64,000 nucleotides of DNA from Paludisphaera borealis (lineage in GTDB: Bacteria; Planctomycetota; Planctomycetia; Isosphaerales; Isosphaeraceae). This document shows, one piece after another, positions 17,111-25,799 of this stretch (the first letter of the stretch is position 1; each line of letters starts with the position of its first letter). The translations under genes were made by a program, and so were the position numbers. The notes beneath the pieces are model-generated. The model had not been told where the DNA came from. It did not search any database and saw only the letters and a list, made by a program, of their open reading frames with translations. The DNA lies in assembly GCF_001956985.1 (NCBI RefSeq), contig NZ_CP019082.1, forward strand, positions 1,984,001-2,048,000, read 5' to 3'.

Positions 17111-17277
17111 ACAGGCTGTCGCGAGCATGCCTTCTCTCCTTGCGGGAGAAGGTGGTCGAAGACCGGATGAGGGGTTAACATAATAGGCTTTGTTCGAGGC
17201 GCCCCAGAGGTCGAATACCCCTCATCCGCCGCCGCGCGGCACCTTCTCCCGCAAGGGGAGAAGGGAATTCGGCCCCG
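17111..17277. repeat. Dispersed repeat family B, copy 1
   Basis: Begins ACAGGCTGTCGCGAGCATGC and is an imperfect inverted repeat: GCGGGAGAAGGTG with CGGATGAGGGG (17142-17174) faces CCCCTCATCCG with CACCTTCTCCCGC (17218-17252). The copies at 27800-27950 and 57681-57716 share the first 26 bases exactly. No coding role is apparent. Confidence 0.85.
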
Positions 17278-17335
17278 TACTGTCTGCAACTCTACTATAA
17301 ACCGCGTCAATGGACACCGCACGGCCAAGCGTAGT

Positions 17336-17662
17336 CTACATTCCCCGCCAGCGGTCGGCGCGTTTTTGGAGGAGGCGGGCGACGAATTCGTCGTAGTCGG
17401 CGGTGGATCGTCGTTTCTTGGGGTCCCAGCGGCGGCCTTTCTCCCAGTTGCAGCGGCCGTGGACGACGGCGAGATTGTCGAGGTCATCCGTGCCGCCCCG
17501 GCTACGGGCGCGGATGTGTTCGAGGGTCGCGCCCTCGCCCGTCTTGACGTCGAAGGCGATCGGGCCGTTGCAGATCAGGCATTTGCCGATCCAGTCGGGA
17601 CCGACGCGCTGGAAGGTCGCGTCGGTCTCGGCTGCCCGGCTGAGCTTGTCGGCGATCGTCAT
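17336..17662 (-). CDS. HNH endonuclease family protein
   Basis: A 108-residue protein with the HNH layout: CLIC (about 33-36), LEHIRARSRGGTDDLDNL carrying the first His of the nuclease core, then VHGRCNWEKG. Cys-x2-Cys and a later Cys give a possible structural zinc site. The ATG at 17662 is preferred because GAAGGA lies ten bases upstream; a longer frame starts at TTG 17683 without a better site. It lies 27 bases downstream of the site-2 protease gene on the same strand. Function is unknown: the family includes homing, restriction and DNA-repair nucleases, and no methylase or phage genes are near. Confidence 0.82.
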   Translation of the reverse strand: MTIADKLSRAAETDATFQRVGPDWIGKCLICNGPIAFDVKTGEGATLEHIRARSRGGTDDLDNLAVVHGRCNWEKGRRWDPKKRRSTADYDEFVARLLQKRADRWRGM

Positions 17663-17689
17663 GCTCGGAGACGTCCTTCTCAACGAGTG

Positions 17690-18808
17690 TCAGTAGATGG
17701 TCTCGCCGCCTTCGACCGATCCGTCTTGCGGCTCGCCCAGCGCCGCGCGGACCATGAGCAGCTCGCCGACGTTTTCGAGGGTCAACAGACCGACGACCTG
17801 GCCGCGATCGACGACTTGCAAGCAGGGTGTGTTTCGCGACCGCAAGAGCGTCAACGACTCGGACAGACTGCCGGACGACTCGACCGTCGGGAGGGCCGAC
17901 GGGGCGAAGTCGCGAGCAAGACCGTCGCGACCGCGCTGGGAGAGGCCGGACATCAAATCGGCCCGGGTCAGTACGTGAAGCACCGGGTCGCCGTCGACGG
18001 CGATCGGGAAGTCTTGCTGGGTTCCGGCCAGGAGAAGGTCGGCGGCGCGCCCCAGGGTGTCGTCGGCGTCCAGGGTGTGAAACTCGGTGATCATCGCGTC
18101 GCGGATGGACACGCCCTTGAGCGCCGCGCGTTCGGCGACCTGCTGGGCTTCGGCCTCGGCGCCGATCCAGACGAAAATGGCGATGAACAGCAAAATCGGG
18201 GCCTGGCCGCTCAGGCCGAGGAGCCCGAAGCCGATCGCCATCATCTGGCCGATATTCGCCGCGAGCCGGGTCGCGCGGGCGTACGGCAGCCGCATGGCCA
18301 GCAGGGCGCGGAGCACCCGGCCGCCGTCCATCGGGAACGCCGGCAAGAGGTTGAACGCTGCGAGGAAGACGTTGACCATCAGAAGCTTGGGCCAGAATCC
18401 CGCGTGCACCAGCTCTTGCGAAGCTCCGACGCCGGCCGGAAGCGGGACGTCGAAGATCAGCAACAGCGCCACGATCACAACGTTGACGGCCGGCCCGGCG
18501 AGAGCGACGAGCAATTCCTGGCTGGGTTTCTCGGGCATCCGCTCCAACCGCGCCACGCCGCCGATCGGCAGGAGGGTGATGTCCGACGTCTTGACGCCGA
18601 ACCGTCTTGCGGTAAGGGCATGGCCCAGCTCGTGCAAGACCACGCAGCCAAAAAGCGCCAGGACGAACGCCGCCTCGGAGATCCCCTGGCTGACGTTGTT
18701 GTTTTCGAGCGTTCCCGCGATCACCAGCCAGGCGATCAAGATGAGAAACGTCCAGTGGACGTAGATGGGGATTCCTGCCACCCGAGCCAGCTTCCACGAC
18801 CACGACAT
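17690..18808 (-). CDS. Site-2-type zinc metalloprotease (M50) with CBS pair
   Basis: A 372-residue membrane protein. The zinc motif HELGH is at 59-63, and the distal ligand Asp161 is in FNLLPAFPMDGGR, both diagnostic of S2P/M50 intramembrane proteases of the Rip3-like class. Several transmembrane helices precede and surround these motifs. The C-terminal 140 residues form two CBS modules (RDAMITEFHTLDADDTLG, then a second ending VGLLTLENV), which usually sense adenine nucleotides. It probably cleaves membrane-embedded regulators such as anti-sigma factors; the substrate is unknown. AAGGAG precedes the ATG. Confidence 0.92.
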   Translation of the reverse strand: MSWSWKLARVAGIPIYVHWTFLILIAWLVIAGTLENNNVSQGISEAAFVLALFGCVVLHELGHALTARRFGVKTSDITLLPIGGVARLERMPEKPSQELLVALAGPAVNVVIVALLLIFDVPLPAGVGASQELVHAGFWPKLLMVNVFLAAFNLLPAFPMDGGRVLRALLAMRLPYARATRLAANIGQMMAIGFGLLGLSGQAPILLFIAIFVWIGAEAEAQQVAERAALKGVSIRDAMITEFHTLDADDTLGRAADLLLAGTQQDFPIAVDGDPVLHVLTRADLMSGLSQRGRDGLARDFAPSALPTVESSGSLSESLTLLRSRNTPCLQVVDRGQVVGLLTLENVGELLMVRAALGEPQDGSVEGGETIY

Positions 18809-19125
18809 TCCGAGACTCCTTGCGACGGTTTCCAGCGCCGTCCCCGAGATCTTCAGGCGAGTCGCCCGGGGCCTTGTTTCATTTTAGCCCCGGCGCTCGA
18901 CCAGGGCATCGTCCAGCCCCCGTTGAAGGTGTACTTCCACCACCCTTATTTGACAACTTCAGGAGGCGACCTACGCTACGGGTAAGGAGCCGAAGCCGAT
19001 TTCAAACGGCATGGAGGCGAGACTTCCCAAGGTGACGAGGAGACGCTCGGGATGCTTTTAGGTGCAAGGCGACCACGGCTTTGCACCTGGACGCTCGAGA
19101 CTCTCCGGCGGAATCGAGGCGGGAT
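18809..19125. other. Divergent intergenic region, protease to FHA-GGDEF gene
   Basis: No gene seen. It should hold promoters for both divergent genes. The frame continues open to a TTG at 19081 upstream of the chosen ATG, but a ribosome site favours the ATG at 19126. Confidence 0.4.
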
Positions 19126-20100
19126 ATGGACGTGAAGGGCAATACGCAGATCTGCCTCTCGCCGGTTCGGGAATCGGAGGAACGGACCCAGATCGCCGCC
19201 CCCCTTCCGATGTACCTGATCATGGTACGAGGCGGGATGACCGGGACGATGCTCCGGCTCGGCGGCGAGCCGACCAGCCTCGGGCGGTCGGGCGAGAACA
19301 CGTACCAGTTTCACGACGCAACAGTCTCGCGACGGCACGCCGTGCTCTCGTACGATTCGGACGGCCGCGCCTGGCTGACCGACGTGGGGAGCAGCAACGG
19401 AACGTTCGTCGACGGCAAGAAACTGGCTCCGAACAAGCCGACGCGGGTCGAAGAGGGGAGCCGCATCCAGCTCGGCGCGGCGCTTGTCCTCAAATACGTT
19501 AGCCTCGACCCGTGCGACGAGCGGTTCCAGCGCGAGATGTTCGAACGAGCCGTGCGAGACAACCTGACCGGCCTGTACAACCGCGCCTATTTCCTGGAGC
19601 AGATCGGGCCGCTCTGCGATCGCAACGTCCAGCGCGACCTGGGCTTGGCGATCCTGATGGTCGACATCGATCGGTTCAAGCAGATCAACGACGAGCACGG
19701 CCACGACGCGGGCGACACAGTGCTCCGCGAAGTCGCCCGGGTGCTTCGCGAATCGACCCGTCTGGAAGACCTCGTCGCCCGTTACGGCGGTGAGGAGTTC
19801 GTCTTCGCCCTGCCGGTCGCCTCGCTCGAACAAGCCGTCGAGCGCGCCGAGCGAGTTCGCATCCACCTGGCGCAGCGGGCGATGCATGCGAACGGCAAGC
19901 AGTTGCACGTCACCGTAAGCATCGGCCTGTCGTGCAGCCTGAGCGGATGGCCTCGGAGCATCTCGGGGCTGATCTCGGCGGCCGACGAGGCGCTTTACGA
20001 AGCGAAGCTGAACGGCCGCAACCGCGTCGTTCCCGCCTTCAAGCCCCCTCTCGCAAGCCTGCGACGAACCGAATCGGCCGACGCCATGGCCGTCTGCTAA
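19126..20100 (+). CDS. FHA-domain diguanylate cyclase
   Basis: A 324-residue cytoplasmic fusion. The FHA domain (about 40-115) shows the phosphothreonine-binding signature GRSGENTYQF, VSRRHAVL and GSSNGTFVDG. The GGDEF domain (about 145-300) has NLTGLYNRAYF, DIDRFKQINDEHGHDAGD and an active-site RYGGEEF, so it should make cyclic-di-GMP. An RLED sequence sits five residues before GGEEF and fits the RxxD inhibitory I-site. The FHA input suggests control by a Ser/Thr kinase. The ATG at 19126 follows GAGGCGGG; a TTG 45 bases upstream is a less likely start. Confidence 0.92.
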   Translation: MDVKGNTQICLSPVRESEERTQIAAPLPMYLIMVRGGMTGTMLRLGGEPTSLGRSGENTYQFHDATVSRRHAVLSYDSDGRAWLTDVGSSNGTFVDGKKLAPNKPTRVEEGSRIQLGAALVLKYVSLDPCDERFQREMFERAVRDNLTGLYNRAYFLEQIGPLCDRNVQRDLGLAILMVDIDRFKQINDEHGHDAGDTVLREVARVLRESTRLEDLVARYGGEEFVFALPVASLEQAVERAERVRIHLAQRAMHANGKQLHVTVSIGLSCSLSGWPRSISGLISAADEALYEAKLNGRNRVVPAFKPPLASLRRTESADAMAVC

Positions 20101-20284
20101 GCCTGCCCCAAATGGAACGCGACGCTCCTCGCTGTCGGACGGATTCGATCGCCCCGCCTACGACGCGGGGTCTCTCGTTGGAATCGGTTATCGCCTGCCG
20201 CGTCCCGGCCGGATATCATCAGTCCGACGCGCGCCCTGGCGGCGCTTACCACACGAGAACGTCTCGCCAACGAAGGTGACTGAA

Positions 20285-21163
20285 GTGTCTACAAGGCCTG
20301 AAGTTTCGACGCCGGCCCCGGCCCTGGAGCCGCTCGCCCTGGGAGTCTGTAGCTGGAGCTTGCAAGTCAAGAGCGTGGCGGAACTCAAGAATTTTCTCGA
20401 CGAGTTGGGTATCCACGTCGTCCAGATCGCGTGCGGCGATCCGCACCACGCGAGCTGGGATGAAGGCGACGACCTCCCCCGCGCGGCGCGTGCGGCCGGG
20501 TTCACGATGACCGGTGCCATGCTCGGATTTCCAGGTGAGGACTACACCACGCCCCAGACGATCCAGAAGACGGGCGGCTTCGGCGACCCAGCGCTCCGGC
20601 CCGAGCGGCTCCAACGCCTCGCGTGGGGTATCAATCGGACCGTTGCGCTGGGACTAAGCGACCTCACGCTCCACGCCGGTTTCTTGCCCCAGGTCGACTC
20701 TCCCGAACGTTCGAGTCTGCTCGACACCCTTGCTCAGGCCGCCGACCTGGCTCGTGCTCAAGGAGTGACGCTCGCGTTCGAGACCGGTCAGGAGACCGCC
20801 GAACTGCTGCGGCGGACGCTGGACGATCTGAAATCACCTAACCTCAAGGTCAATTTCGACCCTGCGAATATGCTGCTCTACGATATGGGCGACCCGATCG
20901 AGGCCGTCGAACTGCTCGGGACGGACATCCGCTCGGTCCACGTCAAGGACGCGCGCCGGCCCAAGGTCGCGGGAAGCTGGGGTGAGGAAGTGCCGCTGGG
21001 CCAGGGCGAGGTCGATATCAAGCGATTCGTCCAGACCCTGAAGTCGGTCGGTTACACCGGCTCGCTCGTCGTCGAGCGCGAGGTCGGCGACCAGCAAGGG
21101 CGACTGCGCGACGTGGCCCACGGCCTCGCGTTCCTTCGCGACTGCCTGGCAAACGCAAGTTAA
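20285..21163 (+). CDS. Sugar phosphate isomerase/epimerase family protein (TIM barrel)
   Basis: A 292-residue xylose-isomerase-like TIM barrel. Visible features include GVCSWSLQ at the first strand, LTLHAGFLP, ALAFETGQE-like metal-ligand strand (TLAFETGQET), NFDPANMLLY, and SVHVKDARRP, the conserved metal-binding strand-end set of AP-endonuclease-2/IolE/IolI-like enzymes. The substrate is unknown; this family is heavily expanded in planctomycetes. GTG at 20285 is preferred because GAAGG lies eight bases upstream; another in-frame GTG occurs at 20276. A hairpin just after the stop probably terminates the transcript. Confidence 0.85.
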   Translation: MSTRPEVSTPAPALEPLALGVCSWSLQVKSVAELKNFLDELGIHVVQIACGDPHHASWDEGDDLPRAARAAGFTMTGAMLGFPGEDYTTPQTIQKTGGFGDPALRPERLQRLAWGINRTVALGLSDLTLHAGFLPQVDSPERSSLLDTLAQAADLARAQGVTLAFETGQETAELLRRTLDDLKSPNLKVNFDPANMLLYDMGDPIEAVELLGTDIRSVHVKDARRPKVAGSWGEEVPLGQGEVDIKRFVQTLKSVGYTGSLVVEREVGDQQGRLRDVAHGLAFLRDCLANAS

Positions 21164-21180
21164 TCACCGCACTGAACGGG

Positions 21181-21212
21181 CTCCCGCCGACGAAGAGGTC
21201 TCTCGGCGGGAG
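21181..21212 (+). terminator. Hairpin after the isomerase gene
   Basis: CTCCCGCCGA (21181-21190) pairs perfectly with TCGGCGGGAG (21203-21212), a 10-bp GC-rich stem with a 12-base loop, 18 bases after the stop. There is no good U-run after it, so termination efficiency is uncertain. Confidence 0.6.
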
Positions 21213-21428
21213 TCGTTCGAATGGGCCGGCTCGTTGAAAGCGGACCGCCCACGAGCCCTCCCCGTTAGAGTGGACGTCGCGGAAGAAATCCAAAGCTCTC
21301 GACCGGGGAGCGGGTCGTGGTTCCTCACCCCGAGCCGATCAGGCTCGATGCAGGGGTGGGCGAGGAAAAACCGGCGGCGGCAGCGAGGCGCCGGAAGCGA
21401 TTCCGGTCAGAGCAGGGAGGAATCGAGT

Positions 21429-21776
21429 TCAACCGACGACGGTGTCGACGACCTGGGCCAGTTCGCGACCGGCCTCGGTGAGCGCGTAGTAATTGTGCTT
21501 GCCGGACCGACGAGGCTCGATCAATCGGCCGTGACGCAGGAGCGCCAGGTGATGGCTTACGGCGGGTTGACTCTGGGTGCCGAGGTCGGCGCACAGCTCC
21601 GTTACGTTTCGCTCTCTTTCACTCAACAGCATGAGAACCTGAAGCCGCGTCGGGTCCGAGACCTGCTTGAGCAGCTCGGCGACACGACGGATCTCAGCGA
21701 GCATGCGGGCGGCCGCCGTTACTGACGCCTTAGAGGTCCGACTAGACGAGGCGGCGCGCGTGGTGGTGGCTGCCAT
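21429..21776 (-). CDS. ArsR-family HTH transcriptional regulator
   Basis: A 115-residue winged-helix repressor. The core reads LLKQVSDPTRLQVLMLLSE, then the recognition region QPAVSHHLALLRHGRLIEPRRSGKHNYYALT, typical of ArsR/SmtB proteins (shown here in parts). The family's metal-binding ELCVCDL box appears as ELCADLG, with only one Cys, so a metal sensor of the classic type is unlikely. An Ala/Thr/Ser-rich N-terminal extension of about 25 residues precedes it. A palindrome lies 19 bases before the start codon and suggests autoregulation. The nearest genes (isomerase, thrC) give no obvious target. Confidence 0.88.
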   Translation of the reverse strand: MAATTTRAASSSRTSKASVTAAARMLAEIRRVAELLKQVSDPTRLQVLMLLSERERNVTELCADLGTQSQPAVSHHLALLRHGRLIEPRRSGKHNYYALTEAGRELAQVVDTVVG

Positions 21777-21794
21777 CGTGTTCCTTTATTTTGT

Positions 21795-21810
21795 ATTGCG
21801 TATGCACAAT
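21795..21810. promoter_or_regulatory. Candidate operator palindrome upstream of arsR-type gene
   Basis: ATTGCGTATGCACAAT is a near-palindrome (12 of 16 positions symmetric) within an AT-rich stretch in the 5' leader of the ArsR-type gene. Position and symmetry fit a repressor dimer site. No second copy was found by eye. Confidence 0.5.
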
Positions 21811-22196
21811 TAAACGTCAGGCCACGTCGGCCATATCACGGTATTGTTAACTGTGAATCGCTTGAGGCATAATAGAATCATCCTTCAATCCAGTCAAGCC
21901 CCCTTGTGTCTATCCTCCCACGAAGCTCTTGATGAGACCAGTACGAGGAATCCAGGAGCGACCGAAGCGCTTGCAATGGTTGCCTAACCGTCGAATTCAG
22001 GCCAGGCCTCAAGGTCGGTTCGGAGGGTGCCGTCGTGAGCCGTTTGGCTTGTGAGGCGACCGGGGTTTCCATTAGAGTGGCAGGGGACCGACCGCCAGGG
22101 CGACGGCTTGGTCTGGATGATACGACCTCGTCGGCTTGACGGCGAGGGTGTGGAAAAAAGCGACATGGTTCGAGGCCCATTGAGAGTCAGCGACCG
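21811..22196. other. Divergent intergenic region, arsR-type gene to thrC
   Basis: AT-rich in its first third (21811-21890, with GTATTGTTAACTG and GCATAATAG), which is a plausible promoter area for either gene. No gene or hairpin is supported. Confidence 0.4.
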
Positions 22197-23648
22197 ATGG
22201 CCGGGTATTCGATTCCGACGACTGAGCGATCGACTGAAGCCGCCTATCAGCAGTGCCTGAACCCGTCGTGCTCCGCGACGTTCGGGATCGACGAGGCTCA
22301 TTTCTCGTGCCCGAAGTGCGGTGATCTGGTCGACGTGGTCTACGATTGGGACCGGCTGCCGGTCCCGCGCGCCCTGAGCGACTTCGAGGCGAAGTGGTCG
22401 CGCCGGCTCGACCCGCTCTGCTTCTCGGGCGTCTGGCGGTTCCGCGAACTGCTGCCGTTCGCCCCCGCCGACCGGATCGTGACGATCGGCGAAGGCCAGA
22501 CGTTGTTGCAGCGAGCCGACAAGGTCGGCGCGTTCGTCGGCATGTCGACCGGCAACTTGATGCTTCAATACGAAGGTATGAACCCGTCGGGAAGTTTCAA
22601 GGACAACGGCATGACCGCGGCGTTCACCCACGCCCGGATGGTCGGGGCGCGTCGGGTGGCCTGCGCGAGCACGGGCAATACTTCGGCGGCGCTGGCGGTC
22701 TACTGCTCGGCGACCGATCACGGCTTCAAGGCGATCATCTTCATCGGCTCGGGCAAGATCGCCTACGGCAAGCTGGCCCAGGCGCTCGACCACGGGGCGC
22801 TCACGGTGCAGATCGTCGGCGACTTCGACGACGCGATGACCCGAGTCCGGGAGGTCTCTGATCGGCTGGGCATCTACCTGATGAACTCGGTCAATCCGTT
22901 CCGGCTTGAAGGCCAGAAGACGATCATGTACCGGGTGCTCGAAGCCAACGGCTGGGAGGTCCCCGACTGGATCGTCGTCCCCGGCGGCAATCTCGGCAAT
23001 TCGAGTGCGTTCGGCAAGGCATTCATCGAGCTCAAGCACCTTGGGTTGATCGATCGGGTTCCTCGGCTGGCGGTGATCAACGCCGCCGGCGCGCGCACGC
23101 TCAATGAGCTTTACAGCGCCCGCGAGGTCCGCTGGCGGAGCGGCCTGGCCGACTCCGCCAAGATTGGAGCGTTTTACAACGAGCTGGACGCCTCGGGCGT
23201 CAAGGCGTCGACGATCGCTTCGGCCATTGAGATCAACCGGCCGGTGAACCTCAAGAAGTGCCTCCGCGCCCTCGAGTTCTGCGACGGCGTGGTCCGCCAG
23301 GTCTCCGACCAGCAGATCATGGACGCCAAGGCGCGCGTCGGAGCCGGCGGGCTCGGTTGCGAACCGGCGAGCGCGGCGAGCGTCGCCGGTGCCAAACTGC
23401 TCCGCGAGGAAGGGGTCATCGCACCGTCCGACCGCGTCGTCTGCATCCTCACCGGGCACCAGCTCAAAGACCCGACGGCGACGGTCGCCTACCACGGCGC
23501 CGATCAGGAGAATTTCGAGAAAGTCCTGGGGAGTCGAGGCGTCCGCCGCGCTGGGTTCGCCAACCGCCCCGTCATCGTGCCGAACGACCTCGACGACATC
23601 ATCCGGACGATCGCCCTCTATTCCGAGGCGGAATCCGCCGGCGCGTGA
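22197..23648 (+). CDS. thrC: Threonine synthase
   Basis: A 483-residue fold-type II PLP enzyme that converts O-phosphohomoserine to threonine. It opens with a zinc-ribbon-like segment ([10 protein letters not shown] ... [10 protein letters not shown]), common in the long plant/archaeal-type threonine synthases. The PLP lysine is in [11 protein letters not shown], followed by [12 protein letters not shown] and [15 protein letters not shown]. Its length and motifs fit the family well. It is followed at 72 bases by dapB; both belong to aspartate-derived amino-acid synthesis. This strongly supports the assignment over other PLP dehydratases. Confidence 0.92.
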   Translation: MAGYSIPTTERSTEAAYQQCLNPSCSATFGIDEAHFSCPKCGDLVDVVYDWDRLPVPRALSDFEAKWSRRLDPLCFSGVWRFRELLPFAPADRIVTIGEGQTLLQRADKVGAFVGMSTGNLMLQYEGMNPSGSFKDNGMTAAFTHARMVGARRVACASTGNTSAALAVYCSATDHGFKAIIFIGSGKIAYGKLAQALDHGALTVQIVGDFDDAMTRVREVSDRLGIYLMNSVNPFRLEGQKTIMYRVLEANGWEVPDWIVVPGGNLGNSSAFGKAFIELKHLGLIDRVPRLAVINAAGARTLNELYSAREVRWRSGLADSAKIGAFYNELDASGVKASTIASAIEINRPVNLKKCLRALEFCDGVVRQVSDQQIMDAKARVGAGGLGCEPASAASVAGAKLLREEGVIAPSDRVVCILTGHQLKDPTATVAYHGADQENFEKVLGSRGVRRAGFANRPVIVPNDLDDIIRTIALYSEAESAGA

Positions 23649-23720
23649 ACGTCGGCCCCAGGCCGCCGCGATCTTCGACCGCTTCATCTCGACTCGACAA
23701 ACTGAAAGGAAAACCGGCCC

Positions 23721-24533
23721 GTGAGCACGGCGACTGTGGGAATTGGACTTCATGGGGCGCTCGGACGGATGGGAATCCGGCTGATCCAGTTGATCGCCGA
23801 AGACCCGCGCGTGCGGCTGGTCGCCGCGATCGACCGCGAAGCGCATCCGAAACTCGGCCAGGACGCCGGCGAGCTGGCCGGAATCGGCCGGCTGGACGTG
23901 CCGATCGAGCCCCTCTCGGCCCTCGAAAAGCGCCAGGGCGTCGACGTCGTCATCGATTTCTCCCATCCTTCCGCCTCGCTCGAACTGGCGACGGTTTGCG
24001 CCCGGAACGGGATCGCGCTGGTCGTGGGGACGACGGGCTTCGATCCGGAGCAACGTAAGGCCCTCGAAGCGGCCTCGGCGACGATCCCGATCCTGCTCTC
24101 TCCTAACATGAGCCGTGCGGTCAATCTGTTGATGAGACTGGTCGGCGAGGCCTCCGCCGCGCTGGCCGGGGTCGCCGACATCGAGATCGTCGAACGCCAC
24201 CACCATCTGAAGAAAGACTCCCCCAGCGGCACCGCGTTGAAACTGGCCGAGATCGCCGCCAAGGCGTCCGGCGCCGATCATCTGGTCCACGGTCGCGAGG
24301 GACTGGTCGGCGAGCGTAAGCCCGGCGAGATCGGCGTTCACGCGGTGCGGTCGGGCGACTGTCCGGGAGAGCACACGGTGAGCTTCGGCCTGCTTGGCGA
24401 GACGCTCGAACTCAGCCACCGCGCCCTGAACCGCGACGGATTCGTCCGCGGGGCGATCGATTCGGCCCGGTTCCTGGCTGGCAAACCGGCGGGTTGGTAC
24501 TCGATGGCGAATGTACTAGACTTTGCGCAGTGA
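23721..24533 (+). CDS. dapB: 4-hydroxy-tetrahydrodipicolinate reductase
   Basis: A 270-residue NAD(P)H-dependent reductase of lysine/diaminopimelate synthesis. It shows the Rossmann start GLHGALGRMG, the VGTTGF motif and the DapB signature ERHHHLKKDSPSGTAL, where the His and Lys are catalytic. The length is standard. The start is GTG 23721, ten bases after AAAGGA. It is probably co-transcribed with thrC, giving an aspartate-family pair. Diaminopimelate would serve lysine synthesis and the peptidoglycan of planctomycetes. Confidence 0.95.
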   Translation: MSTATVGIGLHGALGRMGIRLIQLIAEDPRVRLVAAIDREAHPKLGQDAGELAGIGRLDVPIEPLSALEKRQGVDVVIDFSHPSASLELATVCARNGIALVVGTTGFDPEQRKALEAASATIPILLSPNMSRAVNLLMRLVGEASAALAGVADIEIVERHHHLKKDSPSGTALKLAEIAAKASGADHLVHGREGLVGERKPGEIGVHAVRSGDCPGEHTVSFGLLGETLELSHRALNRDGFVRGAIDSARFLAGKPAGWYSMANVLDFAQ

Positions 24534-24615
24534 GAGCGTTCGGGTGACACCGCCGGCCGGCGTCTCGCCAGCGTCGGCCGGGACGAAGGCCGGAGGCCTG
24601 GGAGAACGTCGGATC

Positions 24616-24981
24616 ATGGCCCGCTGCGAACGAGGATACCTCTGCGTGGTCTGCGGCGAGGAGGTCGAGGAGTTGGCCGACTCCGACCTCTATCTCCGCT
24701 ATACGCTCGGCGAGGTCGATCCCGAGTTGCTCCACAAGCTGCCCGAGCGGCACATCCGGTGCAATCCGATCCTCGCCCAGTTCATCGTGGCCGACGAGTT
24801 TCCACCGGTGGAGGTCGCCGGGGCGTTCACCAAGCGGTTGCTCGACGACGAGTTCGTGGCTGCCGAGGAGGCGCGGGTGACGTCCGGCTATCGTCGCTTA
24901 CACGAACTGACCGCGCAGTCCGTCCCGATCCATGAGTATCCTTTGACGAGGGAAGGCCGGGCCGACGAAGGCGCGGAATAG
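24616..24981 (+). CDS. Small conserved-looking hypothetical protein with Cys pair
   Basis: A 121-residue soluble protein, unrecognised. Near the N-terminus it has CERGYLCVVCGEEVEEL, a possible single zinc knuckle, then an acidic segment mentioning LYLRYTLGEVDPELLH and a His/Cys pair in RHIRCNP. The ATG at 24616 follows GGAGAACG; a longer frame from 24523 overlaps dapB and adds low-complexity residues. It lies between dapB and the receiver-domain gene on the same strand. Codon use matches its neighbours, which supports a real gene. Confidence 0.7.
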   Translation: MARCERGYLCVVCGEEVEELADSDLYLRYTLGEVDPELLHKLPERHIRCNPILAQFIVADEFPPVEVAGAFTKRLLDDEFVAAEEARVTSGYRRLHELTAQSVPIHEYPLTREGRADEGAE

Positions 24982-25029
24982 GGCGCGGTTTCGTAATCGT
25001 CGGGGTTGGTCCGACCGAGAGAGAAGGTC

Positions 25030-25680
25030 ATGTTCGTGACCGAGACGCCGCCGCGTACTGAGGCTGCGGATTCCGCGTCGGCGACTCCCGCCGACGTGGC
25101 GGCTCAGACTGCGCCTAACGGCTTGAAAGCGTCGCGGGTGGCGCCGGCGCCGGCCGCGTCGACGAAACCCGCGTCCCGGCCCCGGCGCGTCTTGTTCATG
25201 GACGACGACGCTCGAAGGGTCGAAGTCTTTCTCCAACGATGCCCCGAGGCCGTCTGGGTCAAGTCGGCCGACACGTGCATCGTCCGATTGTCGGAATGCT
25301 GGGATGAGGTTCACCTCGACCACGACCTGGGCGGCGAACAGTTCGTCGACACCAGCCGCGACGACTGCGGCATGGCCGTCGTCCGCTGGCTCTGCGCCAA
25401 GCCTCGCCCCCATCATATCAGCACGCGCTTCTTCATTCACAGTTACAACCTCGCCGCCGCGTCGCTGATGGTCGAGTGTCTTCTCCGAAACGGATACACA
25501 GCCGAGTTCCGGCCGTTCGGCTTCGACCTCGTCGATCTCCTCTCGTTCGAGGACATCTCCCCCGCCCTGGCCCTTCGAGCCGCGCGGGCTCGACGGCTTC
25601 GATCGTGGCGGGTCCGGCTTCGTGTGTTCATGCACCGCCTCAAGCGGTTCTTCCGCCTGATTCCCGGCGACCGGCTGTAG
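25030..25680 (+). CDS. Cyclic-phosphate-processing-type receiver (cREC) domain protein
   Basis: A 216-residue protein. After a 50-residue Ala/Pro-rich linker it has a receiver-like fold: [15 protein letters not shown] with acidic residues at the first strand, [14 protein letters not shown] at the phosphoacceptor strand, GMAVVRWL and FFIHSYN. The DHDLGG and HSYN motifs are those of the divergent receiver family (cREC) proposed to process cyclic phosphate ends, rather than classic response regulators. The C-terminus is Arg-rich and basic (about 185-216), perhaps nucleic-acid binding. The ATG at 25030 follows GAGAGAAGG. No output domain or histidine kinase is adjacent. The RNA-end role is an inference from the family. 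Confidence 0.7.
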   Translation: MFVTETPPRTEAADSASATPADVAAQTAPNGLKASRVAPAPAASTKPASRPRRVLFMDDDARRVEVFLQRCPEAVWVKSADTCIVRLSECWDEVHLDHDLGGEQFVDTSRDDCGMAVVRWLCAKPRPHHISTRFFIHSYNLAAASLMVECLLRNGYTAEFRPFGFDLVDLLSFEDISPALALRAARARRLRSWRVRLRVFMHRLKRFFRLIPGDRL

Positions 25681-25799
25681 CGATCCGTATCGAGGTTCCG
25701 GGTTTCGTGAGCATCGCGAGTCGCGTTATGATGGGCGGCTGCGGCATAGCGGAGAGAGATCCGCGCCGACAGGATCAAGGACGTATCAGGAGGAACAAC

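Noticed and set aside
21984-24419. An 811-codon minus-strand frame across thrC and dapB
   Set aside because: Both plus-strand genes have full conserved motifs; the antisense frame has none.
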